A program made the translations under genes and the position numbers. A stretch of 64,000 bases of DNA from Shinisaurus crocodilurus (lineage: Eukaryota > Chordata > Lepidosauria > Squamata > Shinisauridae). This document shows positions 32,701-44,700 of the stretch, piece by piece (within the stretch, counting starts at the first letter, position 1; every line of letters begins with the position of its first letter). Location: NCBI GenBank assembly GCA_021292165.1, contig CM037877.1, forward strand, positions 300,158,726 through 300,222,725, given 5' to 3'. The notes under the pieces were generated by a model. The model worked only from the letters and a program-made list of their open reading frames with translations, searched no databases and had not been told where the DNA came from.

Positions 32701-35700
32701 CGATGAATGATGCCAAACTGAAGGTAGAGGTTCAAGATCCGTCAGGGAACGTCTCCACCTTGTGGACATCACCGGAGATTCAGAGTTCTGCGTGGCTGCT
32801 GGGGGCTGTGACGGCGCAGACCCCAGCTATGCGCCCTTTTAAGGCAAGTGTTTTTGAGGAGGAGGAGGAGACGTTCTGCAATTCAGATGCCGCCGCAGTC
32901 GGTTCTCCCCCAAATTTGTAAATCTAAAAGGGGAAGCTTTAGGGACCCTTTCTTTTCCTCCCTTGTTTGCACACTGTCTCCAATTCTGACTATAATTTCT
33001 AATCTGCAGTCACTTGCAACTGATCTCTTGCAAAGCTTCTTCTGTGATTAAGGGCGCAATCCTATGCAAGTTTAGACAACAAGCCAGCCCTGCTGGCTGG
33101 GGAATGCTGGGAGTTGTAGGCCTTTTTTCTGCCTAAACTTTCATAGGATCGCACCTTTAACCAGCAAAAGGATATTAATTTGATTTAGCAGTTCAGCTCT
33201 TGCCAAGTTTGTTCTAACTTGCAGAAGAGCTGAGCTCTGTGTAAGCGCTGTCAAACTCAGTGCTTCATATAGTATTATTCAGACTTTGTAATTTATGCTA
33301 GGTCTTTGCTCTGGTATAAAAATTGGCAGCACAGCTCATATCCAACTTCCCTTTCTCGCTTGAATGAATGAAGTGACTGGACTTTTTTGTGGAGCTCTGG
33401 CCTGATCTAGGAACTCAGCTATGCTGAAGTCTCTCTTAACATGCAGAGAAGCTGAGTGGGTGCTGGGACCTCTGATCTGCTGTAGCAGCTCAGCTCTTGC
33501 AAAGCTTATGCTGACTGAAAGGGTGCTAATGGCCCCCCCTAGCCCCGGGACGTTCCGCCACTCCCTATGCTGATTGATGGCAGCCTTCAGTGGAAACTCT
33601 CGCTCCTTTTGAGGCTTCTCTCCATGGTATAAGCTTTCAGTTAAAAAAAGAAGAGAGACACGAGTGTGCAAGTCCTACTGAAGTGTTCTCTGAATCCTGT
33701 AGAGCTGCACTGGCGTTTCTGCGGGCCCTCCAGCCTGCACTTCCCGTAGGCACCTGGCAGGGCTGGCGTCCAGAGTAGGCATGGATGGGCACCCGCCAAG
33801 GGCCCACGCGCCCCAATAGAGGCCCACTGACAAGTCCCCTGGAGTTGCTGCTCCTCACCATTGCAACCTGCGGGGCGGGGGGGGGGGCAGTGCTAAGTAC
33901 CAAAAAGATCCAGGGCTCAGGCCCACAGGACAAAAAAAATAATATGCACAAATTTATATATGCCCTAAAGTCTGTCTCTCTGTGTGTGTCTGTAAAGGAC
34001 CCTGTCTCCTAAGGACACCCTTGTTTGTAAAAAGGGGTGTATGGACAGGGGAGAGGAGGGCATTTGATTTCAGGAAAAAACCTCAGGCAGAAAGATTCAG
34101 GGGGGTGGCAGGAGGGGAAGCACATGTGGACACAAAGCCAGCTCATCCAGGGGGATCCGATGCCGCAGAGATTCTCAGGGCCCCTGGACCTTGATTTCAG
34201 CAAGTGCTCGTGGACAGCAGGGTGGTGGGGCAGAGGGCCTCCCAGAGATTCGGGGCTCCAAATGAAAGGTTCGGGGCTCCAGCCCTAGAGGGCCGCCCCC
34301 TAACACCACCTCTGGCAACCTGCTTGTTCACCTGCCTCTCGCTCTCTGCCTACCAAGCAAGCAAATTGGAGTTGCACTCAGTGCACCACATCTGGAGGGC
34401 TCAGGCTTTACATTCCAGCAATTACAGCTTCATTGTTCATGGAGGAGAAGTCTGCCAATGGCTACTAGTCATGATGGCTGCACATTATTTCCAGTAACAG
34501 AAGCAGCAACATGCTGTTTTTGTTTTTTTTAAATATTTTATTTACTTTTCAAAACAAATTATAACAAAATATATATATAACAGAATACAAGAATATCACA
34601 CAAATATAACATAAACAACATACAATAAATCATGAAGTTCTCCCCCCCACCCTCCAAGGGACCAATTAATATACTTCTCTCCTCTTGATCAAATAAATTC
34701 TAAATTCCAAAAATATAACATATTTTGACAAGGCATGTTACCCTTCCCCTTTATTAATACATAGTCTAGTAATTGATTCCATATATCCATAAAATTATTC
34801 TTCTTTAACAATCCTTTTTTGCATTTGATACTACTAGTTAGTTTATCATTTAGGGCTATGTCCCAAACTTCCTTATACCAGTCTGTTATTAGGAAAACAT
34901 GTTGTACTTTCCAATTTCTCGCTATCATTAGCCTGGCCGCAGTTAACAAGTTTACAATTAACTCCTTCGTATTTTGGTCACAAATAAGCTTCTCCGTTAT
35001 TGATAACAATGCTAATTTTGGACAGACCTCTAAATTAGTACCAATAATTTTCGATATTTCTGTAAAAACCTCTCGCCAAAACGCCAATACATTTTTACAA
35101 CTCCACCACATATGAGCATATAGCAACATGCTGTATATCTCAATATACCACTTACTTGGGAACGTGTGTGTGCATGTGCGTGCACACTATTACACTCATG
35201 TCCTGCTTGTGGGCTTTTCATAGGCATCTGGTTTGTATTTACCGGTATTTATTGAAAATTATTTCTGGCCGCGTTTAAGGGTGGAGCCCTCCCAAAGTGG
35301 CACACAGTATACAACAATACAAAACAATAAAATTAAATAAAAGCAGTGATTATGAATGAAACCAGCAGCCAAAGGCCAGCAAAAATAGGTGAGTCTACAG
35401 GGAGCCAGACGAAGCCCTGATGGAAGTGTTGTGATATGTATCACTTCACCAGCTGTAGCACACTGTTTACACATGGAAAGAACAGAATGGCTGTAAACAA
35501 GTTTGTTATGTCTTTCTGGGTTCTCGTGTTTTTCGCATGGGAAGCCTAGACCGTGGGAGCATTGTGAGCTAGTCACATGGTTTGTATGTTCTGATGACGT
35601 GCTAACTTGTTTTTCTGTCTGAAGCCATCTTAGAGAGAGGCAGGACTGCTTTCTCTCTTCCTCTTGGTTCTTCTTGCTGGACTTTGTTACTGCAACAATG

Positions 35701-38700
35701 TAACGCCTTTGCTGAGGTGGAGTGAAGCTCAACTTACTCCACTGGATGTAATGCTTGTTATGCATTTATACTCTGCACATGGACTGTAACTAGGAAATGT
35801 ATACTCTGTAGAACTTTACTTGCTAAGTGAATAAACAGGTAGAATTAGACCTGTGGTGTTACAGAGTGTTTCCTGTCTCCATGGATTAATCTGCAAACGG
35901 GGAAACTGGAAGCAAGTTGGATTACAGTCAGGCTGGGCTGGCATCTTCACAACACGCTGCACGCTGCGAAAAGAGGGGAGCTGAGATCTGGAAGATCTGT
36001 GTGTGGAATAACAGGCCTCTGCTAGCACACAGAGACAGGATTTTAATTCTCCCATGCGCACACGCACTCTGCTGCTCATGCACACGCACACCATCAGGAA
36101 GCTCATTCCCAAGGCATGGGACCACCACTGAAAAGGCCCCGCTCCCAGCAACCTACCCACCCTTAGCAGCAGGCAAGCAAGAAGGGCCTTTACTAATGAC
36201 CTCAGCCTTCAGGCAGGCAGGTATGGGTGAAGGTGGACCTTCAAGTAATTCGGGTTCAAATCACTTAAGGTTAAACTAGCAGTCTAAATCGGGCTCAGAA
36301 ACACGCTGCTGGACAAGACAGGCCTTTGGTCTGATCCAGCACAGCTCTTTTTGTATTCTTATCCTAACGTGACCCTCAAATTCCTTCACTAATTCCAGCT
36401 CCTTTTCCTCTTGGTACTTTCAGGTGGTTTTCTCAGCCCTGCAGCCAGAAATGAAAGGAATCCAGATAGCCTTGGACAACATCTCTGTCAGGCCCGGGCC
36501 TTGTTCACGTAAGCTCCCCCACCCGTTGTCTCTCCCCTTCACGGGTTCTGGCCCTTGAGAAGGCACACGGGCAGAATCTGGGCTTGCAACAAGGGGTAGC
36601 CTTCCCCAGCCTGGTGGCCTCCAGATGTGTTGGACTACAACTCCCATCATCTAGGTTGGGGAAAGCTGGATGAGCGGCTACATTTCCGCTAGCAGAGTCG
36701 ATTCCCGCCCATGTTGACTGAGGGGTCTTTTCTGCTTCTCCCACCCCCACCCCGGCCTGCAGCCTGTGTGACCGGGTGCGATTTCGACGTCGCTCTGGAC
36801 CTCTGTGGATGGGAAAACCCCCCCAATGGAGACATCCGGTGGGAGCAGTGGAGCGGCCCGGTGGACCAGGCTGGTGTGGGGCCGGAGGACGACTTCTCTA
36901 AACCTGGATGTGAGTCCCGACTCAAAATATCTCCATGCTGGAAAGGGCCAATGTCGCTCCCCATTCCCCGAGCAGCCCGTGCAGCACCTGCCTCCTGTCA
37001 AGAAGGGGCCGGGCGGGCGGGCAAAGGACGGCGGGAAGGGACCCTCCCTCCGTCTGGCCCAGTCTTGTCGACACGGACTGGCAGCAGCCGGGGCTCGCTG
37101 GGGCTTCAGGCCGGATCCTTCCCCTAGCCCCACCTGGAGACGCTGCCGAGGACAGAACCCGGCACCCGAGCAGGGGCCGTGCCACTGGGCATTTGCTGGC
37201 CTTTCCGAATACATTTTGCTGGGATGGTCAAGAGAGGGGCGCTCTTGCCCTCCTGTCCTGCTCGTGTTGGGGGGCTCTGGTTGGCCACTGAGGGCTAGAC
37301 GGACCCCTGATCGGACCCAGCGGGGCTCCCCTAATGCTGTTGTGATGGTTTCTCCCCCTACGTACAGTAATACCTTGGATTGCAAGTAACTTGGTTTGAG
37401 AGCGTTTTGCAAGACAAGCAAATTTTTAAATATTTATTAATATTTTTTTTTGACTTGATATACAAGCGACGTCTTGCAATACAAGTACTGTAGTACGGCT
37501 TAAATTTAAAAATCTCTGTACAAATTTTTTTGGGGGGGATTTCGTTTTGATATAAGAGTGTTTTTTAATTACAAGCACGTTTCCGGAACGAATTATGCTC
37601 TCAATCCAAGGCATGACTGTATCTTAATCAATCAATCGCCCCAAAGAAGCGTCAATCCGGCCCTGGCGTCCCGCCACCACAGAGGACGCGAGGCGGCTTC
37701 CCCCAGATCTCTCTGGATTGCACAAGCACTTTTGTGCTCAGAGAGGGGCTTCTCCCACGTGCAGCCGAAAGCAGGCCCTGACTTCTCCCCCCTTGTCCTT
37801 GCAGTCGGCTCCTACATGCTGCTCGATTCCTTCAGCCCTGCAAGCAGCAGCGGGACGGCCTTGCTGAAGAGCCCCCGCTACCAGTCCCCGGGGGGCTGCC
37901 TCTCCCTCAGCTTCCATTACATTCTGCACGGCGTCCCCAGCGGCACCACGCTGAAAGTTTACGCGGCTGCGGCAGCAGGCAAGTTCCCAAATGCCGGGGC
38001 CTGGCTGGAGGAAGGAAAGGGAGGGAGGTGGTTGGGGGGAGGTCCGGTCCGGTCCGGTTCCCCCCCCCCCCCCAGATTCTCAGGGCAACTGTGCTGAGCT
38101 GCTCCTTAAGCAGCCCTTGTTTCTCTTTGCGCTTCCATTTACGCAGGGGGTGAACTGGGCCCCCCCTTGCTAAGCATCAGTGAGGAGACAGGGCCCATCT
38201 GGAAGCCGAGCACCGTCAATTACACCGGGACGGCCAACGTCCAGGTAGGAGGCAATGGGTGAAACCGAGCAGGGTGTGGGGTGCTGAGTTGCATAAATAA
38301 GGCTTCTCTGGGGGAAGGGGGCCGCGGGGGGGGAGGAGAGAAGAAGACAGGCTCTCTCTGTGTGAACCGCAAATCCTGAATGAGGCGAGGCCACTCTCTG
38401 CCCATTTCAGCTTGTTTGTCTTCTGCATCATCTTTTGATTATTTCTAAGGAGCCCTACCAGCGAGCTGCCTCTGCTCAGGTTTAGCAAAGGTTGTCTTGA
38501 TTAGTTTGCAAAGGGGTGTGTGTGTGTAGCTCTACTGCTTTGCTCCAGCGGCCCAGGTCTTGCATGGCTTACTAGAGCGAGGTCCCAGGAGAGCAGAGCA
38601 GCCTGGTTTAGATCCAGGAAGTGGAGCTCTTGGGGAGCTTGGTTGAAGGAATAATAATAGTAGAAGAGGCAACTGCCCAGATCAAGGCAGAGCGTCTGTT

Positions 38701-41700
38701 TTCAAAGCAGGAGGAAGGAAGGTCTCAGGAAAACTGGAAGGGCCGACACATGAAATGTTGGAGGCAGCTTTGAGGAGCTGCTTGGGAGGTCTTCTGTCCC
38801 ACTCTGGTCGTCACTTTTGGGTTTTCCTTTCTAGTTTGTTATTGAAGGCGCCTACAGAGGGGAACCTGGTCTGGCAGTGGATGGCGTCTGGATCTCCCCG
38901 TGCGAAGGTAACACGTCCTCCGGGCAATGTATGCGGAGTGTGGGGCAGCCGGGGCAGGAGAAGTGGGGGTGTGCGTGCGTGGAATGGGGCTGCTGCACTT
39001 CACCTCTCAGACCCACCTCTGCCGCTCCCCGCCCACAGAGATTTTCGCCCAGTGCGACTTCAACAACAACTTGGATCCCTTCTGCGGCTGGGCCCATCCT
39101 AGCGACAATGGCGCCGGCTGGACGCGGACGAACCAGACCACGCCGACGGAGGAGACCGGGCCCCCGGGGGATTACCCCCATGGCGGTAAGGGGCCGCGGA
39201 GCGTGAGGAGTGGGCTCGGGCTGGGAGGGGTCCAGCACACTCCCCCTGACACAGACAAACCAGAATTGCACTGCGGAACTCAAGAGAAAGGCAGTTGCCT
39301 GGGTGGCGTGACGTAGCGTGTCCTTCCCACCACCACCTCAATCCACTTTTTAACGGGGACGTGTTAAAAAGAGTGAGCTGCTTGCAGCGCAAATAAAAAC
39401 TTCAGGGGTGTCTCATTGGAAGGATTATCCCCTTCTACCCATGTCACAGTCCCAGTCCGGATCAGGCCAGCCCTGGCTGCTGTTTCAAGGAATGCAAATA
39501 CGAAGATACATTTAACATCATGTCCCTTAGTCCCCCCCTTTAAAAAAACCAAAAAACTAACCCCCTCCGCAAACCCTTCCGTGGATGGCTCCCCAGCCTT
39601 TGGGGTTTGATGAGCACATTTGGAATTCTGAGAGAGTGTTGTGGGAGCTGTCACAAAATGGCTGCCATGGGGCGGGGTCTTGCCCATTCACAAAATGGCT
39701 GCCATAGTGGCCATGGCTGGTCACAAGTCACTCATTTCCCAGAAGGCAAAGTGGTGAGGCGAAAAGAAAAGTAACTTGCCAAGGAACCCAAGTATTTATT
39801 TATTTATTTATTTATTTATTATATTTATACCCCGCCTTTTTTCCTGAAAGGAACCCAAGGCGGCTTACATAATCCACCTCCTCCTCTCCATTTTACCCTC
39901 ACAACAACCCTGTGAGGTAGGTTAGGCTGAGAGTCAGTGACTGGCCCAAAGTCACCCAGTGAGTTTCATGGCCGAGCGGGGACTAGAACCCGGATCTCCC
40001 GAGTCCCAGTCCAACACTCTCGCCACTACGCCACGCTGGCTCTCTTTTGGGTTTTGTACAACAAAGCAGAAGTGCAGGTCTGAGCTCCAAAACCCAATCC
40101 CGCTCGTTTGAACCCAAATAAAGATGGCGCTGGAAGGCAGCTCTTGGCTTTGCAGCAGGCCAGCCTCCCGGTTAAAAATTAAATCATTTTTTTTTAAATC
40201 TTAAGGAACAAAATCAAAATCCGGAGGGGCAGAGAGCCTAGAGACAGTGCAGAGGGAGCCAGGGGAGGTGTCTGCGGGCACATTGTTGTCGCCCATGGGC
40301 ACCACGCTGGAGACCCCCGGGCTGGATGGGACCCCCCCCCCCGGGCTGACTCCTCTGGTGAGGCCCTGGCTCCATGGGGAGGGGAGGCCCCGCTCCATCA
40401 TCAGAAGGCGTCTCTGGCTGAGGGAGGAGGGCAGCGAGCAGGCCGGTCTTCCTGCGCCCTCGCTGCGCCATGGCCAGCTGGAGCAGCCCCTGACGCGGCG
40501 GGAAGCAGCTTCCCTCGTGACTGTCCGCTCCTTCTGGACTGGAGAAGAGCCTCCGCGGTCCGGAAGGATCCTCTGAGGCCACACCAGTGTGAATGCCACG
40601 GCCCGTCTAAAGTCCCCGTAGGGCCTCCCCGGCCCCGGAGAGGGAGCCAAGGGAGGTGTCTGCAGTCACGTTGTCGCCCATGGGCACCACGTTGGAGGCC
40701 CCAGCTTTAGTCCTCCCTTGTAGGGAAGGTGGTCCGTCCCCCAGATCATTGCAGCTGTTTTCCTGCACCTTTCCTACTCTTCTTGAGACAGAGGCTCAAT
40801 TGTGGATCTCCAGGTTCTCGTCCAGTTTGGCCCCACGGCCATGGAAACGCCTGGCCTGAGCTTCCAGGCCCCCTGCGACCTTCCCCGCCTTCTCTTTCTC
40901 CTAGCGGGCTACTACATCTACGTCGAAGCGGGTTCCCTGAGGCCGGGCCAATCCGTGCGTCTGTCCAGCCGGCCGTTCTGCATGGACGCTGATGCTTGCG
41001 TGGAATTCTACTACCACATGGACGGCCTTGTGGAAGTCCAGACACAGCTCCGGGTGCTCGTGGAAGGCCCTTCTGGAGCGGCTGCCCCTCTCTGGAACCG
41101 GACCGGCATACAAGGCCCCACGTGGCTCTTAGGATCTGTGACGGTGCCGTTCAGTGGACCCCAGCCAAGCCAGGTGGGTGGGCAGTAAGAGAGAAAGAGC
41201 CAAAGATAAGGAAGGGCTGTCCTCTCTGCAAACAGACAACCTGGGGGTGGGATAATTTATTTACGATTTATCTTATCAAAAGAGTTTTTATTCTGCTCCT
41301 CAAAGGCTCCTGGAGTGGCTTGCAGTTCGGGAGCAATCCTGCACACGCTGAGACAGCAACTCTGGCTGGGGCATGCTGGGAGTTGTAGGACTTTCTTCTC
41401 TCTAAACATGCCTTTAATCACTAAAACAAGACAGTTCCGCCTGCAGGCTTACAATCTAAAAAGATACACCACACAAGAACAAAAAAGCACTGGGGAGGGA
41501 AGAGGAGAAAGATGAAGCCTTTCAAAGGGCCTGGAGAAATGGCCCCGATTCCTCCTCTCCTCTCCTCTCCCTCAGTGCAGCCTGCTGCTGGAATAAGTAG
41601 TACTCATGGCATGTGGCCAGTGGCTGGTGTCCAAGAATATGCATATTTCCGTGGCAATGCCTGGGGTGAGCAATGGAGTCTTTTGCTGGGGTGTTTGCAG

Positions 41701-44700
41701 CCGGCCTCAGCCAGCAGTTAGCGGGACAAATCCTGGACTGACTCTCCTGTTTTGATGCAGGTGCTTTTTGAGGTCATCCGGGGGAGCAACCCTTATCTGG
41801 ACGTGGCATTGGACAACATCTCCGTGCGCAGGGGGCCGTGTCCAGGTGAGGCCGGGCAGGGGTCTCCCCACAGGGCTCTTTGCTCTGAGGTTTGCTTGCT
41901 TGGCAAGGCAGGTGTGTGACATGCACGCGCACACGCAAGCACGTGGAATCGTGCACGTCTGGAAAACGGCGACACAGCTGCGCGAGTGGCTACATTCTGG
42001 GGAAAGCCATGGTGCCGACGGAGGGCACCAGCCTCCTGTCCTGCTGCCCCCCTGATCCCAGACAGGTGACGGCAGGCTCTTTCCACGTGTCCCAGGAAGC
42101 ACTGCGAGTGGCATGCCGGAGGAGGTCTGGGGCTGAGCCCACGCTTTGCCCGCTTCCCGTTCGAGAGGCTTCTCCTGGGCATACAGTTTGCCAGCATTTG
42201 CTCAGGCACAGCATGCATAAATGGCCGTGGAACGGGTGTGGGAGGTGCAACAGCTGCCTTACTGAGGGCGTGCACACAGCTGCATCTCTGCGCACAACGC
42301 CGGCCTGTCTGGGATCCCTCGTGCTGGAGTTTTCAGTTACACGTTAAAACGTACGGGCCGGTTTTCCACTCCGAGCGGCATGCAACAAAGCAAAACCCCG
42401 ACACACACCCCCAAACGATGTCCAAGGAAGGTTCAGAGCAGGGGTCTGGCCCCCTCCTTGTGCCACCGTGAGCTCAAATGGGCCGCGTCGGCCATGCAAG
42501 GCACCATGGAGGTATGTCCAGCCGTCCCCCTCATGGAGGGCTCTGTCTTCTCTTCCCCCAGCAGCCACTGGAACCCCGACACCCCCAACCGGTTCCTCAA
42601 CCTCCACGTCGACCCAGGCTGGGCCCGTGGCGACCGTGTCCCCCGGGAGCCCCACAGCTGTCAGCCCCACATCCACCGATCACACTGTCACAACGGCCCA
42701 TGGCGGACGCACTACCACCCCGGCCAGACCCCAGAGCTCTACCGTTACCGAGCCCCGTCCGACGACCGTGAGCTCCACGGCAGGCGGGATCGCAACCACC
42801 GGCCAAGAATCCTTCACCGGCACGAGGCACGTGAGCCCCGACACCAGCCCTCCCGGCCCTGCGACCGCCACCCAAAGCAGCCGCCCCACTGCTCTCGCCA
42901 GCACCGGCCCAGCCGCCACCAGCCAAGAGAGCACAACAACCCCCAAGCACCCCGGCAGCACCGAGACCACGAGCAAGGCCCCCACGGCCACCCTCTCCAC
43001 CACCGACAGCCACGACAAGGCCAGCACGACCGCTGGTCATGCCAGCTCAGCAACCACCATCAGCATCTCTCCTGGCCACACACCCCCTCCCAACACTGGT
43101 CACACCAGCCACACTAGTGGCAGCCTGCCCACGACCACCACTGGCCACGCCAGCCACGCTACAGCCAATAGCTACACACCAGTGGCCACGCCAGCCACGC
43201 TACAGCCACTAGCTACACCAGCAGTAGCCCCTCCAGTACCACCACTGGCCACGCCAGCCACGCTACAGCCACTAGCTACTCCAGCAGTAGCCCCTCCAGT
43301 ACCACCACTGGCCACACCAGCCACACTACAGCCACTAGCTACACCAGCAGTAGCCCCTCCAGTACCACCAGTGGCCACGCCCAGTCCAAACAGTAGTACT
43401 TCGACCACTGGTCATGCCAGTTCCCTCACCACCACCACCACCACCACCACCACTGTGAGCCACACAAGTTCAGTCACTGGCCACACCAGTGCTTCACGGA
43501 CCACCATCAACCAAGCCAGCCCCCTCCCCACCGGTCCCAATATAACCAGTGCCCCAGGACATAGCAAGCCCTCGACCACTGGCTCCACGTTCACCAGCAG
43601 CCAGGCTAGCCTCACCACCACCACCACTAGCCCCACAAGTCCAAGCAGCAGGCACACAACCTCCATTGACCACGTCAATGCTACATCCCCCAGCAAAGGC
43701 ACCACGACTGCTAGCCAAGGGAGCGCCACGACCACCAGAGACACATCTACAGCCCCAGGCAGCAACCACAGTAGTACCACCACGAACAGCCACCCCGGGC
43801 CCACAACAAGCCACCCTGGGCCCACAACCAGCCACATCACTGCTACAATCACTGCCACTGTCGCCACACCTACTCCAAGCCATGCCAACACAACAGCCAC
43901 CACTCACGCCACTGCTGCCACCCCCCCACACACTAGGTCAACCACAACCACACCCCAGACAAAGTTCACGGCCACCACGACCAGCCAGACCACGGTCAGC
44001 AGTACTGAGAGAAGCAGCACAAGGATCCCCATTGGTTCGGCGGCTACAACCACAATGCCCAGGCCTGGAACTACAACCACAACAAAACTCACCTCCACCC
44101 TTGGGTTCAGTACAGGATCAACAGTCACGACTGGAGACTCCGGTGGTACAGCCTCCAGGTAAATAAATTTGAGAAGAGCATCCCAGTTGTAGGGGGGGAG
44201 GGGGGCAAGAAAGTTGGGATTCTCATTCATTTCATCCGGTATACATTTTCTAAACAAACTAATTTTTGGACAAGGAAAAAACAACCTAAAGGAGTATAGA
44301 TCAAAAATTAAAAAGCAATTTTTAAATGAACAAATCATGCAGGGCCGGAAAGAGACCTGGCTGAATCCCGGGAGCCCACGGCTGCTGCCGGTTGGTGCCG
44401 AGAAGTCCTGGGCCAGATGGACCGGGGCGGGTCTGACTCATGAGAAGGCAGCTTCCTACATTTGTATGAGATCAAACTCCAGAATTTGGGATTTTTCCAG
44501 GCTAGGAGGAGCGGGAGCAGACCAGGACTCCTGTGTTTGTTTTCGTCCTTCTGATAGTTAACAACAACAAATGTCATCCTATTGAAGAGAGTGCCTCTAG
44601 GCTTATGCAGAGTGCCTTTCCCTCACCATCAAAGAAATATAGTTCACCACCGACACATCTGTCACTGGAAGTGCAAATGCTTCCAGGCAGGGTGATGTGA

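Noticed and set aside
42380..43117. Second long plus-strand frame overlapping the mucin exon
   Set aside because: It is an out-of-frame shadow rich in His and Arg; the Thr/Ser-rich frame continues the MAM 3 phase and matches zonadhesin.
43184..43372. CRISPR-like array
   Set aside because: The 63-bp units are contiguous without unique spacers and lie inside a vertebrate mucin exon.
43412..43903. Minus-strand Val-rich frame opposite the mucin exon
   Set aside because: It is the antisense of Thr/Ser/Pro codons, expected to be stop-free.
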